From Linepithema humile (Eukaryota; Arthropoda; Insecta; Hymenoptera; Formicidae), in the NCBI RefSeq assembly GCF_040581485.1, contig NC_090133.1:20460001-20524000 (forward strand): a stretch of 64,000 nt of DNA. The letters run 5' to 3'. The notes under the pieces are model-generated. The model searched no databases and was not told the origin of the DNA. It saw nothing but the letters and a program-made list of their open reading frames with translations. Of this stretch, positions 47,944 to 60,776 are shown one piece after another. The translations under genes were made by a program, and so were the position numbers. The stretch's first letter is position 1, and every line of letters starts with the position of its first letter.

Positions 47944-48819
47944 GTGAGTCACAGCATCTATTTCTATCTTCCTCCTTAACGTTCTTTTTTCATTGCGATC
48001 TTTTCATCCATTTGCACCGTGCGGCATTCTCTCTCTCCGCCCGGGATTCTTTTCATTCCAAATACTGAATCGGAATCACTCCGGTCAATGCCACTTGGAG
48101 TCAATTGACCACGGCATTTCTCCCCTCACAATCAAGCTCCAACAATTTTGCAAACGAGCTACCGTAAATAACCTACCGCATTTTCCACCATTTAACTTAT
48201 TACGTTTCCCGAATTTCAGCATTTCATACATTTTTTATTTGATATATAATATTCAATTTTTGGGCTAACAGCATTGATTTAAAATAAATTGAAAAATTGT
48301 CTATACTTTTTTCAAGTTAATTTTTTAATAATTTTTTACGCGGTATTAAATAATTTTATAGTTAAATTTAAAAGAAAACCAAATTCAACTTAAATTCCTG
48401 AAAAAAAAAAAATTCAACGAAAATGCGACGACTTTGATATATTTGTAAACAATACATTTGACGAATCCTTCACATGCGCGGTAGCGCGGTCGATCGTCGT
48501 ATGACATTTACATGCAAATGGACTTGCCGATCAAGCGGAACGAATGCGAACTCATGAGACTACCGTGAATTCGTGCCTCGGGCCATCAGTCCATTCCTGC
48601 CTTCGTCGAGTGCCTCCTTTACGCATTCGAAATGTTTCGTTTTATATGAGCACCACCCAGGACTGATCGCGCGATTTCATGAGATGTCGACAAATGAGTG
48701 CGTATCCATGCGTGCATTTTAAGTCTCACCTTTATTGAGTATCGATGTTGTGCTGCAAACGGCAACATCTTGCATATAATTTGCATAATACTCGTGCCGG
48801 CTTGCTTTTGCGCCGTCTC

Positions 48820-49554
48820 GTTATCTTTACGCGCGCATCATACCGTGTCACATTCTCGCAACGCGACGAAACATCAGATATTAAAATCTCGAGAATATCA
48901 TACAGTGAGCGGCGAGATCGGCCCGTAAATACAAACGTAACAGGACTACCGACGTGCACTCTTCGCGGGCCTTTCCGTTTCTCCTCCGGTTTTATTTCTG
49001 TCTGCTTTGGAGGCCTCATCATTTTAAGCGTTCGTGACGTTCATTGGGTCAGCGCGCCTCTACGACCGATTCCACACGTTTCTTCCCGCACTGTTCTTTC
49101 ACCGTGAAACCATTTCGGTAATAAGCATCGTCGACGTAGCACGTGTCGCGCGCGATTTGCATAATTACTTGTCGACTTTTTCTTATGCCGTGCGCTAGCT
49201 TGTTATCTTTATACTTGTCATATCGCCGCATCGGCGAATCGTCGAGAATCGACGCGATTCAAACGCTTCAACGTTTCGAAACGATCTGTAAAGCGCATCG
49301 ACGCAAACATCTTTGCCCCGAGAGAAACGTCAATATCGCAATTTTCTACCGCGCGCCTTCTTCTCGCGGCTCGTTTATTTTCGTCTTTATTAATTATCGA
49401 AGCGTTCGCGTTTCCCGAACCGTTCGAACGATTCACCTAATAAACGGAATTGATGCAATCTCCTCCCGATCGTGCGGTTTTATTGGCATACGCGCCAAGA
49501 TTGTGAGATTTGTGGAATGTAACTCATGTCACGTGCGACACTGCGTTATCTTTA
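48820..49554. promoter_or_regulatory. Three GTTATCTTTA (GATA-type) sites in a CpG-rich block
   Basis: The identical decamer GTTATCTTTA occurs at 48820-48829, 49202-49211 and 49545-49554. Its complement contains AAGATAAC, a GATA-factor type site. The first two copies are each preceded by ATTTGCATAAT about 30-55 bases upstream (octamer-like ATTTGCAT) and followed by a CATAYCG-like string. This hints at a degenerate internal duplication or a repeated enhancer module. Functional role is inference. Confidence 0.35.
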
Positions 49555-50123
49555 TGTTGCGTTATCGTGTTTACATCGGGCTGGCGCAAAACGCGCACTT
49601 CCGCATTTGTCCCGTGGTATTTGGAAGGTTACATAAGAGATTTTTATCTAAGGATGTCAATTAGGAACTTTTTCCACAATTTATTTTCGCACTTGACACC
49701 TAAAAAAGGTTGATTTTTGATAATTAAAATATTTACAAATTTTATGTTAGCAGACAATTATATATATTGCATATCGTTACACACAAAAGTTATTTTTATA
49801 ATATTAAAAGAATTCTTAACCTTTAAATTTTAGAACACGAATAAAATTAAATACAAAATTGAAGTGCGCAAGACGTCGTATCTCATTATGCTCTAATTCA
49901 AAGTAGCTAATACCAGCTACTACCTTTTATAGAATTTATTTTTTGTATTTATATCTTGCTATTTTTCATGATGAGTCCCGCTTTCATTTTCCGTCTCGAT
50001 AATTTATCTCGTTCGCAATAGGTAGATGATTCGCCGGCGCGAAGATTTCGATGAGAGCCTGCGGCGTGTTACGCAAATTAGTTAACGTGACCGGACGTAA
50101 CCCCGATGTTATTTATCCCTCAC

Positions 50124-50124
50124 G

Positions 50125-50156
<32 letters not shown>
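50124..50156. repeat. GA microsatellite
   Basis: GAGAGA run with one AA interruption. Confidence 0.9.
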
Positions 50157-53100
50157 ATCCGACGGGCTAATTAAGAAAAAAGCCGGATAAGGATCGATTC
50201 CGTCGAGAGGCAATCCGCGCGATCTCGCTTGGGTATTTCAGTCGAGATTATTTCGAGGGAGGATGGAGGAGGGTTGGGGAGAAGGACAGGATTGGGGCGA
50301 GAGGGAGTGGGACGTCACGAGAAGACTCACCGCCGGGTTACGGGTCAGCCGCAGTGGAGCATTAATAATCGTTTACAATCTTTAAGGCAGGGTGTGGCGA
50401 GTGCGTTCACCCTTGTCTTCCTCTTCTTCTTCCTCCTTTTCTTCCGCCTCCCTTTACTATGCTCTTCTCTTCCTCGCGAAATGGAGGAAAAAGGTCTGAT
50501 CTACCTTCGTAAACAATTACGTTTTAATAAAAATTGATAGGATATATTGTAGGAAAAGAATAATTAATAACGAATTAATATAAGATATTCTTATTGAAAA
50601 GAGACATAAATATTGCTTGGATGTCTTTATTTTCTTATTTGCATAAATTAAAAAATTTGTTTTCTGCAAAAATGCACAACTATATAATTTTTTAATTATA
50701 AATTACAATTAAAATTTGCGATGATAAAATTAGCTATTGTTAACTCGCGAAAAAATTCAAAGGTTTTACTTGTGGCTGCTTTTATATTTTGCGACCAAGT
50801 TAATTTTCGGTGACCATCAAACCATTGGACGGGCAACCATCGAAAAATTCGTTGCGGTAGGCGATAAGGCTTTTTTTCGTGCGTTATTAACGACGGTGAT
50901 AAATATGCGCGAGCGGCAACCCCGTTCTTTTCGTAAGTGCGACGAATCGGCGATCGGGTTCTCAACACGCCGACACGAAAAAAGCGTCTCCAAAAAACCT
51001 GTTTGACCATCGTTCGTGCGAATTCACGTTATTTTGTAAAAATTGTCGATTATCTTAAGAATATTATAAATATTTAGTTTGTGTTCTTTTGCAAAATGCA
51101 TTTTATGCAATGCTAGTATATTTTATGAATAATCTACGTTTTAAAATTAAAACAATAGTATAATGAGTAATTTCTTATTAGTTTCTCAAAATTCTCTTTT
51201 AAGCTTTCGCACAACTTTAGATAAGAAATTTCTCACTATACTCACTGTTGTCTTTTTATTTTCATATCTCAAAGGCAAAGGTCTAGAAATGAATATTAGA
51301 TGATAATACGAAACATTAAATCTCTGTCTCTCTCTCTTTTCATATTAAATAATTAATTTTTCATCATCTTAGTATGAGAAACCGTCGATTTCTCACGAAA
51401 TCATTTTCCGATATTTTCGTCTGCGGATAGCATGGCGTTATTAAATACGTGCGTTTTGATTTTTAAGACAACGTTCTTTTCTTCCATTTCTTTCTTTCGT
51501 TTCGCGAGGGCGACGAATCGGCGAGAGACTGCCCTCGCGGGAACCCGTTTCTCCAGCACATGTGCGATTCGGTTGTCCCAGTTGAAAATCGGTCGTCGGC
51601 TCTTCCCTTCTACCCTCCGAATTACCCACCGTCCGACTACCTCGCCATTAACCGCTGTCATTGCCACCTATAGCGACGAATCAGCATATTTAACATTTGA
51701 CCGAATTTAATAAACGAAGCGCGTCGCACACCCGCGACGTCTACGAGATGCATTAATAACGCGACATGTCTGCAAACCGTCGCCGTTATCAAAACTCGAT
51801 ACGAGACACATGCTGTTTACATATTAGTGATAGTTGTCGAGACGTCGAGACGATGCTGTAACAATTAAAATGTTTACAATGTCACAATGATGAGAATTAA
51901 AATTTAACTCCGGCAACGTCACAGTAAGCGTTTACATCGCTCGACAAACTTGTCTTTATTTTTTATTCGTAGTTCATTAAAATTTATCAGGTTTCCTAGT
52001 ATGCACATATTCGAAAATCTTCGCAAATATTTATACCATACAAAATGTTAGTCAATTGATTGTCGGCGCGAGCATCAATGTCATAAATATTGAAATTATG
52101 CGAGCGCTTGTCGATAGAAAGGACATATGCGAATGTGCCCCCCGAAGGTGAAATATTGATATTGATTGAATATTAATGCGAATGTCATTTTATCACGCTT
52201 CTTTTTATACCCGCTTTGCGCGACCACCAGTGGCTCGAGAAGAATGTTACCGTATTAACATGCGTTTCGTTAATCTAGCGAGATATTTCATCGAGGCTAT
52301 TCACGTGGGCAGTAAGAAAAATCGCGCGTTTATCGACTCGAATATATTGCCGCGCCTAGGTCCGTGGCGCGCCGTGAACATATTTTTCATGTAAAATGCA
52401 TTAAAGGCAGCACCGGGCAGCGCCGAGGCTTCTTTCGAGGGTAGTGAAAAATGGAACGACTCCGCGGTACGATTCATCACCCGCGCCGGTTGCAGTCTTC
52501 GAGAAAGTGATGCATGTCTGTTGTCGGGGACGATATGCCGAATATCATTTATCCTGTGGCACGAATACGTCCACGATATATTCGAGCGCCATTCACGCTC
52601 GACACAAAAGGGTCGTGTCAATGTAATTCGCGAAGTATAGCAAGGAATAGAGAACAATAAGATCAGTGTTGAGGTGGAATCATATGTGAGACGATTTCAA
52701 ATGATAAAGAAGTTTTCGCATCGAGGGTGTGCTTTTTATCAGCGAAGAATTCCAACGTCTCGACTTAATGAACGAGGGTTAAAGCGTTTGAGATAATTGC
52801 TTGCTGCGAGCTGAAAGAAATTTTACAAACGTACAATTAAAGATCGTAAATCATTAAGATTTGCAGCGGAAAATTCCACCGAGATAGGAATACGTTGAAT
52901 TAATTAGCAACGGGAATAGTCGGTTAATTAATTGAAACAGAACAAGTGTCATAATAAAGAAGCTTGCTTAACAGTATCAAGATTATTCTTCTACATGAAA
53001 AGTTTCACACGAAAGGAAATATATTGAATTACTGAATAGCGGAATAATTCAAAACGATTTATTAATGTCAGGATAAAACGATCGCAATTGCGGCAATAAA

Positions 53101-54942
53101 TCATCCTTATTCGCGAGATTGTCTTGGTGAACAATTAAAGTGTCGAATTAACGAAGAGATAGATCGCGATAATACAAGGAGGAAACTCGAGCACTGCCAA
53201 GCCGAGATCATCCTTGTCGAGAAATCGCATCCTGGGGAAACACGTTTCCTGCGACATGCTGCCCGATGCATTGTGCGTTTGCCCGAGGAATAGCTAATTT
53301 TTAACAATATGTCGACGTCCGGGAGGTAACAGCTTCCTTTGCGTCGTCCGTTAAGTCCGTTAACGACCACTAAAATTGGGGAATTTTGCTCGTTAAGAAT
53401 TAATGTAGGCTGTTTCGGGGTCCGTTTAATGTTTCAACGCAAGGATCGCAAGATTCTTGGACACGAATTTGGTCATCTCGGTTTCAGCCGAGACGAGGCT
53501 GATGTTATATGGAGATTCTTTATCATTCTTTTTATTGGCTACGTAATTCAGTAACGTGCAATGTTTAGTGCGCGGCCGTGAACGAGTCAACAGGCCCCGC
53601 GTGGCGTATTCTGACAAATTATTCTCGTTACGCTGGAAAACTGCCGGGCCCTGCGAATACTCGACAGAAGAGCAGGAAATTTATGATCGGAATAAAGTAT
53701 TAACGTTATCGCGCTCAATTACGCGTTTAGTACGGTCAAGGTCGAGAGTGAGAACGAAGACATGGTTCTGTTCTCGGCATTTCGACAAGCAAAAATGTTT
53801 ATGGAGATATTTAATGTAAAATCTAAATATCATAAATATTTATGTCACTGCTTCTTTCTTTTTGCATTTCTTTCTATAAAAAAAAATCTAGGATTGTTTG
53901 ACATAACAAAATATGAAAAAATATCACGAATGTTATAATGACGAATGAATATAATTTATATATTTTTATTACTGACTTATATATTCAACGATGCGAGGTA
54001 ACGTTATTTAATTTCGAGTTGTGCTCGCTTTGGAAAGTTGACTTACGCATCCTTGCCGTATCTCATAAGAGAGGAAGAGGGGAAGGCGCGTGACATATTA
54101 AAGCCCCTCTCGTTGATTACATCGTAAGATTGCAACATTCGAAGTGCGACGCCCACGCGACGAATAAATATCGTTGGTTAATTGTTTCGAACGGATTTAA
54201 AGACGAAGAAGAAGATACGCCCAAGTTGTATATGGGCGTTGCGGATTGTATTTTTCGGTCTCGTTACATACACGCTGTTAAGCATCACGAAATATGTAAG
54301 AGACATTTATTTCGCGAGACTACTTTCGAGGATTACACGTGGGACTTAATCGCGCGATCTTTCGCTTTACGTCTGAAAATTTCAATTATACGTTTACCGA
54401 TAAATATCACAGACATAATAAAGGTGGAAAAGTAATGTAATAAACTGATAATTTATAAATTACTATTTTTGAAGGAATTTGAGATGAACTATTATGTTAT
54501 ACTGATATCGCGATTGCATCTTCAATGCCGCGCGCATCTTCACTATGTGGTCTTATCGTAAGTAGCTTGTGCAAGAGCAATTAATAAAGATTAGTCAGTA
54601 ATCGACATATAAAGTCACCGTCTCGTCGCGTATCGTGACGAAAAGATCGCAAAATCGTCAACGCATCGATAACCGCTCGCTCGCAGCGGCATAATGAGAT
54701 TTTATCACCGGATAATGTATAGCCGGAGGCTGTTCTGCTCGGCGCCGATGCATGCCTATGCTAGCGCGACGTTAAAACGAGCTCAATTACGCAGGTGGAA
54801 GTGCAACGCTCTTTTTCTTATCGATCGCTAATGATTATAGGGTGCGATCATTAAAGTAATGTCTTGCTTAAAAGCACGTCAGTTTGCCATACGAAGTGTA
54901 TGTTATTTCAGCTGTAATTGGATTGTATGTGTGTTTTATCAC

Positions 54943-54944
<2 letters not shown>

Positions 54945-54990
<46 letters not shown>
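54945..54990. repeat. AT dinucleotide microsatellite
   Basis: About 22 uninterrupted AT units. An overlapping frame reads Ile-Tyr repeats and is not a gene. Confidence 0.95.
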
Positions 54991-54992
<2 letters not shown>

Positions 54993-57702
54993 GTAACGAG
55001 CACATTTATTTATTTAAATATACACATAATTGTAATAAAACACGCATAATTACAATTATATCAATTTGTTCCAAGTTAGCTGTATGTAATTGATAAACGA
55101 ATAACATGATTATAAATCTTTAAAAATGAGAAAGATTTAAACACAATGCGTAATTTTTACTGCAGACGTTTTAATAAATAAATAATCTCATTTTGCAATA
55201 ATAGAGAGCTTGTTTCGAACAGTATTTAGATAATTTAACTTATCTAGAAACAATCTTCACAATTGAGTAAGAAGTTATAAAAAAACTATAAAATAATAGA
55301 TTGTTGTATATTTAAAGAAAGCTACGAAGTTATGACATGTTTTAAGGTTAGTACATAACAGTAACGATCGGGTTACAATTTCACAGCAGTAACGTCGGCT
55401 GACGGCTACTCGCGGTTTCTATAGTCAAGCGGAACAACTCTCTTTCCGCACGCGCTATAAAACATTTATCATTGAGAAATATTCCACATGCTATGGATGC
55501 AGAAAGACCGCGAACTATTGTCATAGTGAAACTTTGTGGTATATCATAACGCGTTTCCGGTATCCGCATGATCCAGAAGCGACTGTGAAAGATTAATTTC
55601 AAAATTATATTTCGAAGCTTTACTCGTACTTTTTAACGCGTACGAATTTCAGATGAAAACCGCTTTTTCTGAATATCAAATGCAAGTTTTTTTCTGTTCT
55701 GAATACATTTTCTTCAGAACCGAAAGAAATCTCAATCCCACATATCGGTAAGAGGTCAAATAAATCATTATATGTTATTCGCAATTTAACTTCAATGTAG
55801 AGAGCTTGTCACAACAGTATTCATGATTTATATTACATTAATTTGCAATGTGTAGCACGCGATTCACCATTCATCGTCTGACGCATCTCGGTACACCGCT
55901 TCGATGGCGATCTCGGCCGACTCTTGCGCTACATATGGAAGGTTCCATTATCGATATCGCGTAAGCACGATCGATTTTTTGATGGTCTCATTTAACGGGC
56001 GTGAACACGCGTGCTTTCTGATTTATGACGCTCTCGGATAATAAGCAGCTACACTCACCGGGACCGTTATCTCCCACGCCGGTGAAACTGCAGAAAAATC
56101 GCTGATTATGACACTGTTTAATTGAGAATTTTTCTCGCTGAAGATAATCGGTACAAATTATCTCATTAAAAGTATATGGTTAAATGATTACTTTCTGCAT
56201 ATTAATACTTTTATAATTACAAAAATAAAAACATGTTTTCACATTCAATTTTTTAATAATGTCACAGGTAAAAAGTCATTAAACCACTAATTAATAAATT
56301 CACTATATTAAGATCGTTGTAAATTAACAATTTTTGTTGCGATTTGAAAAAATATATTATACCTGCGATAGTCTCGTGCGAAGCAGAGCCTAATTTTGTT
56401 CTTGAACGCATTAAGTATATCATCTAATATTTAAAGGAATAATAATATTGTTCGCGCGCGGATCGTCGACAATGATCAGTCTCGTCCTTACTAAAGCTCG
56501 GAAATAACTCGCGATTAACTCAACAATGCCTACCGCACATAAAACGCGTAACATTTACTAGCGGAGTGCCGGGCGGGGAGCAAAACGACAAAAGAATTCG
56601 TCTGAACTTTACGACGCGGGCAAACCGCGCGAACAACTTCTTCTTTTCTCTCTGCTCGCACTGTCGGAACAAAATGGCGCTCTTTTAATTTACGAATCGT
56701 TAACGTCATCCGGGCCGGCACTAAAGCCGACGAAAGGCCGCGACCGTGGCGGGACAGAAGGTTTAAGACCGGTGTAAATTTCGCCGGCGTTAAAGAGGTG
56801 CCAAATTTTTTAAATCACCTGACCGAGCGATCCGCTTTCACGGTAATACAAGGGTGCAGAATATAGCTTTCGGTTATTTCGGCGTCGGCGTCGATTTACA
56901 TGGTTGTACACAGTCCTGTAGGTACTCCAGATACGTTTCGGCAATCATTATTTTAGCTTTCAGAGAGCGGAACTACTTTTTTGAATTATTATACAGCGCA
57001 GGTGAGAAAATCGGGCGGATTACGCATCTCGGGCGAGTACAAGTGGCTTCGTTATATAAAATGCTCCTGATTTCACTCATCTTTTTCATCTACATTCTTT
57101 GATCAATTTGAGATACAAAAGTTAAAAGGAATGTTTTTGATTCCTTCAATTAAAAATGTTAGCTGTTATTTTTTCAATATTCTTTGTAGATTTTTCTTTA
57201 GAATGAAATTTTATTATAAATAAAATTTTTGTTATTTTTAAATTTGGCTTTTAGCGTTTATGGATTCTAAAAATTCGAAGTATGTAAAACATTTAAGAAT
57301 TTAAAATTCTAATACTTTTTTAAGAAATTTGAATTTTTTTAATACTTTTTTTGTAGAATTGCTAGGAAAATGGAAAATGATTCATTAATTTAGAGATTTT
57401 CAAAATTGAAGAATGCAAGAATGAAAAATTTGAGAACGCAAAAAAATCCAGGATTGATTATACAATAATTTTAAGGCGAGGCGAGAAAGCAACGGGAGTT
57501 TATATTTATCGAGCGCTTGCCTCTGGTGGGAGAACGAATAATTACGGCGCGCGATTGTTACGCGTTTATTTCATTTTCGGCAAGCCTGCGAGATGAGAGA
57601 ACGGCAACGGAGCCAGACGGCTAACACACTTTTAGTTACTTTGTACGCTTGAATTTTGAGTGAAGAGATTCATGAGGTTTTTACGACTCGCCTGTCGCGC
57701 GA

Positions 57703-57857
57703 GCTGAGTCACTTTGCGACATGTACTGGTGGCCGTTTCAGGGTTCGTAAGTACCCACATTACCAACGAATACTGCCGATAAATAACACGTCCCACTTCC
57801 TCGTAAAATCAGACGTATGCTCCACTCTCTCGGCCAAGCTCGAACGTCTATTTCCAC
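57703..57857 (+). repeat. Duplicated intronic element, copy A
   Basis: This shares with 58494-58618, in the same order and orientation: GTAAGT, ACGAATA, CGATAAA, CACTTCCTC, TAAAATC, CTCTCGG and CATCTATTTCCA-like (here CGTCTATTTCCA). Spacers differ mainly by small indels. The overlapping 68-codon frame (57656-57862) is not open in the equivalent region of copy B, which argues against coding. Probably a duplicated regulatory or conserved noncoding element, or two copies of an unrecognised repeat. Confidence 0.6.
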
Positions 57858-58493
57858 ATTAACCCGCCCGAGCGGTCCTGCGATAAAATTATCTGTCGCT
57901 GTTTCTGAACCGCCTTGATCCGTTTACGGACGTTCAGCATAATTGTTTGCTGATTTCACGTTGCCGCGAAGCGCTCACGATCGATTTCGTTGTCCATAAA
58001 TGCTGCAAATCAATTTCCATCTGTGTTTGTATTAACCAAATTTGTGGCGTTCTATTTAAATTTTTATATTAAGATTATTAATGGTGGGATCGTTCTTAAT
58101 CTATTTTTATTTTTATTTTTATTATTTCATTTCCATCATTTTTATTTTTAGGTAATGAAATTTTTAAGTAAATTATATTTTAGTTCTAAAGATGTCTCTC
58201 ATTATTTTAACTCTTACTCATTAATATAAAGCTGCATTCAAGTGCACTCTTGTTTTTATATCCTGAAGTTACGAAATGATGTAACTTCTATTGATTCTAA
58301 AGTATTGCTACAATAATCGATTGTGAATCATGATTGAAGCGACCACACCTACGAGTGGCGATTTCCATTAAAAAAACCTGCGTAAAATTCAGGCGGAAAT
58401 GTATTCAGTCGCCTAAATCACGTCGTTTGAATACTCGATATTGCCGCCACACGAAGCTGTATCGATCGTGACTCATAACGTTGCCAAGTTAAT

Positions 58494-58618
58494 AGAATCA
58501 CTTTTCGCGCTGGCGAGTCAGTAAGTGGTCATATTGTCGACGAATATCGGCGATAAACGACGCGCCCACGGACCACTTCCTCATAAAATCGAACTCTCGG
58601 GTCTACATCTATTTCCAG
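58494..58618 (+). repeat. Duplicated intronic element, copy B
   Basis: Partner of 57703-57857. Relative to copy A it has 5 extra bases before CACTTCCTC and lacks about 14 bases after TAAAATC. Upstream, AATCACTTTTCGCGC corresponds to AGTCACTTTGCGAC in copy A, so the similarity extends beyond the core. Confidence 0.6.
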
Positions 58619-58859
58619 AGTGCCAACGCGCCTCTGTGCTCACCGAGTAAAACCTGTTCGACATCGCGTTGCGTTGCGCTATTCGATATACTCGATTCTA
58701 CCAACTTATCGGCAATATGTCTCGCGAGAGAGCACCGGTTTTGATAACGTTTTGGTGAAGAGACTGCTGAAACTCGCATTATATATTTCTCCTGTGACAT
58801 TTGTGGTATTTTGATATGTTTTGGTCGTTTCCTTAATTTTAAATAAATGTTAAAATACA

Positions 58860-60721
58860 TATAGATACTAGCATTAAAGAGAGAACAAACAAGAAAGAAA
58901 AAATATGCAAAATGCTTCTGTGAAATAAAAGCGTATATTTTTTTAAGATAAAAACGTTAATCGAGATGACGAAAATATAATCCGGCGCATTTTATATTTA
59001 TATAAAATACAATTATCATAAAGGAAATGTGAATGACATTAAATTCACAAATACAAATTTAGTTTCTTTGTTGAAAAGACCTCTGATTCTATTTTCAGAA
59101 TAGGTAATGGCTCTTTTCTACGCAAGTTGCTCTCTTATAACTGTCTCCTCTTCTCTTCATAAGAGACTTTAATCTTCAGCGGTTTTAGTGCTAATAGTCG
59201 CAGAAATGGCTCGTCAGTTTCGCTGAAATGTTTCAACCGGTGGCATATGACATTTGTTGCTCGACACAAAGTTTACTTTCCGCCGTTGTGCTACTCGCTC
59301 GATCGAACGTTTCAGATTACGTCGGAACTATTAGTTCAACGTTTTATTAGTATACTCGCCTGCTACGTATGCCCTCTTCTGTGCGGTATCTGCGGTATTT
59401 AAACCGAGATAGCGAATACGATGGCTTTCCCAACGGCTGCACCCGCATTTATTATACGCGCGTTTAATAGCCTCGTTTTTATTACGTAGCCTCTATGTAA
59501 GCTCATTAGTTCGTCACTTTAAATGTTGTATAGAACAACACACTTTCTAGAATTTGAACTTTGGCTCTAGCTTTCTTATTGGAAAAACAATTTTTGCTTA
59601 TCTTGTATATAATGCAATTTGTGTGCATATTTTGCATCAGTTTGAAATTTATCGAATTTATTGAAACTGATAAAAAAGTTTGTCTCTCCAGTAACGTGGC
59701 GTATTCGTTTAGTTTTAATGCAAAATGCTATATATCTGAAGTAACAACTTATAAATATATTTTGATGAGCATGTTTTATAATAAAATTAAAACTGCTAGA
59801 TTCTTGTAATTGAAAATAATTTATTTTAACTGCTTCTCATCTTCAACGAGACATCTTTTTCACATAAGAAAAAATTGCAGTTTACAAGTCTGTCTATAGT
59901 ACTGGTTGCTACATGGTTAGAAATCAATTGAAACAATCATTTATCACAACATCGTATTTCTATGCGGTAGTCGCATCGATTGAATATCTCCACCGTGTAC
60001 TTTGATGGGAAAGCCATCGGATTCTTCCATCGTCATGAATTTCGCGTCGCGAGCCGTCGATCATCTGCACGCTTGCTCTGCGAATCGCGCAGACCAGATT
60101 CATGAAAATGCAGAATCCCGTCATAAACGCGCGTCTTTCGTTGTCGCGCGATGGGAATTTCGATAAGTAACTGTCGTTTCGACGTCAATTTGCGCGCTCG
60201 ACACCGATCAGCACGACCGGTCGAGCCACCGTAAGAAATGATTTTATCCGCTCCATCATCATTCATCACTATCCGTCTACGAACATCCGTTTCTCCCGGA
60301 GACATGTATGCTAGGAACGTTAATTTAAATATTAGCAGAACATATGACATGTGATATCCGATAATTATTGCGCACGTTTCAAACATTACTAACGTCACGG
60401 ACAGAACGTCGGGTTATTCGCGACGAATGCTAATCGCCGCAGGAGAGATATATTCGGAAACTAAAATAGTGTTGGATTTAATGTAACGTGGGTGGTTATG
60501 TTCTAATATGACTTTAAAAACACTGCAATTATAATTTAGCAATTGAATTACGTTAATTTCCACTGTCAGTTTTATTACTCGGTTAGTTCTTGTCTTTAGG
60601 TTCCAAATTATTATGGCAATTTCAGCGTTTAAATGCTGTACGCAATAGAGAAGCAATAACCTGGCGATATAATCATAGTAAGAAACATTAAAGTACTCTG
60701 CGTGGAACAACAACAACTGTG

Positions 60722-60776
<55 letters not shown>

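Larger units (their letters stand above)
47944..57700. other. Probable long intron, part 3
   Basis: CpG-rich blocks around 48.45-49.65, 50.0-50.5, 50.74-51.0, 51.37-51.8, 52.05-53.8, 54.0-54.9, 55.38-56.1 and 56.45-57.1 kb alternate with AT-rich DNA. Two weakly similar segments (52881-52921 and 53010-53050) share AGGAAxAxxTTGAATTA and CGGxAATA. The longest frames (49143-49664 and 54130-54435) start at GTG and TTG rather than ATG, lack donors or acceptors that would make them exons, and resemble no family I know. Confidence 0.45.

Noticed and set aside
49143..49664. 173-codon plus-strand frame, among the longest in the window
   Set aside because: It starts at GTG, not ATG, lies in CpG-rich DNA containing the GATA-type module, and resembles no known protein. 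Keeping it would need conservation or transcript evidence.
54130..54435. 101-codon plus-strand frame with rather protein-like composition
   Set aside because: It starts at TTG, has no in-frame ATG near its beginning, no clear splice sites and no recognised family. Chance opening in CG-rich DNA is more likely.
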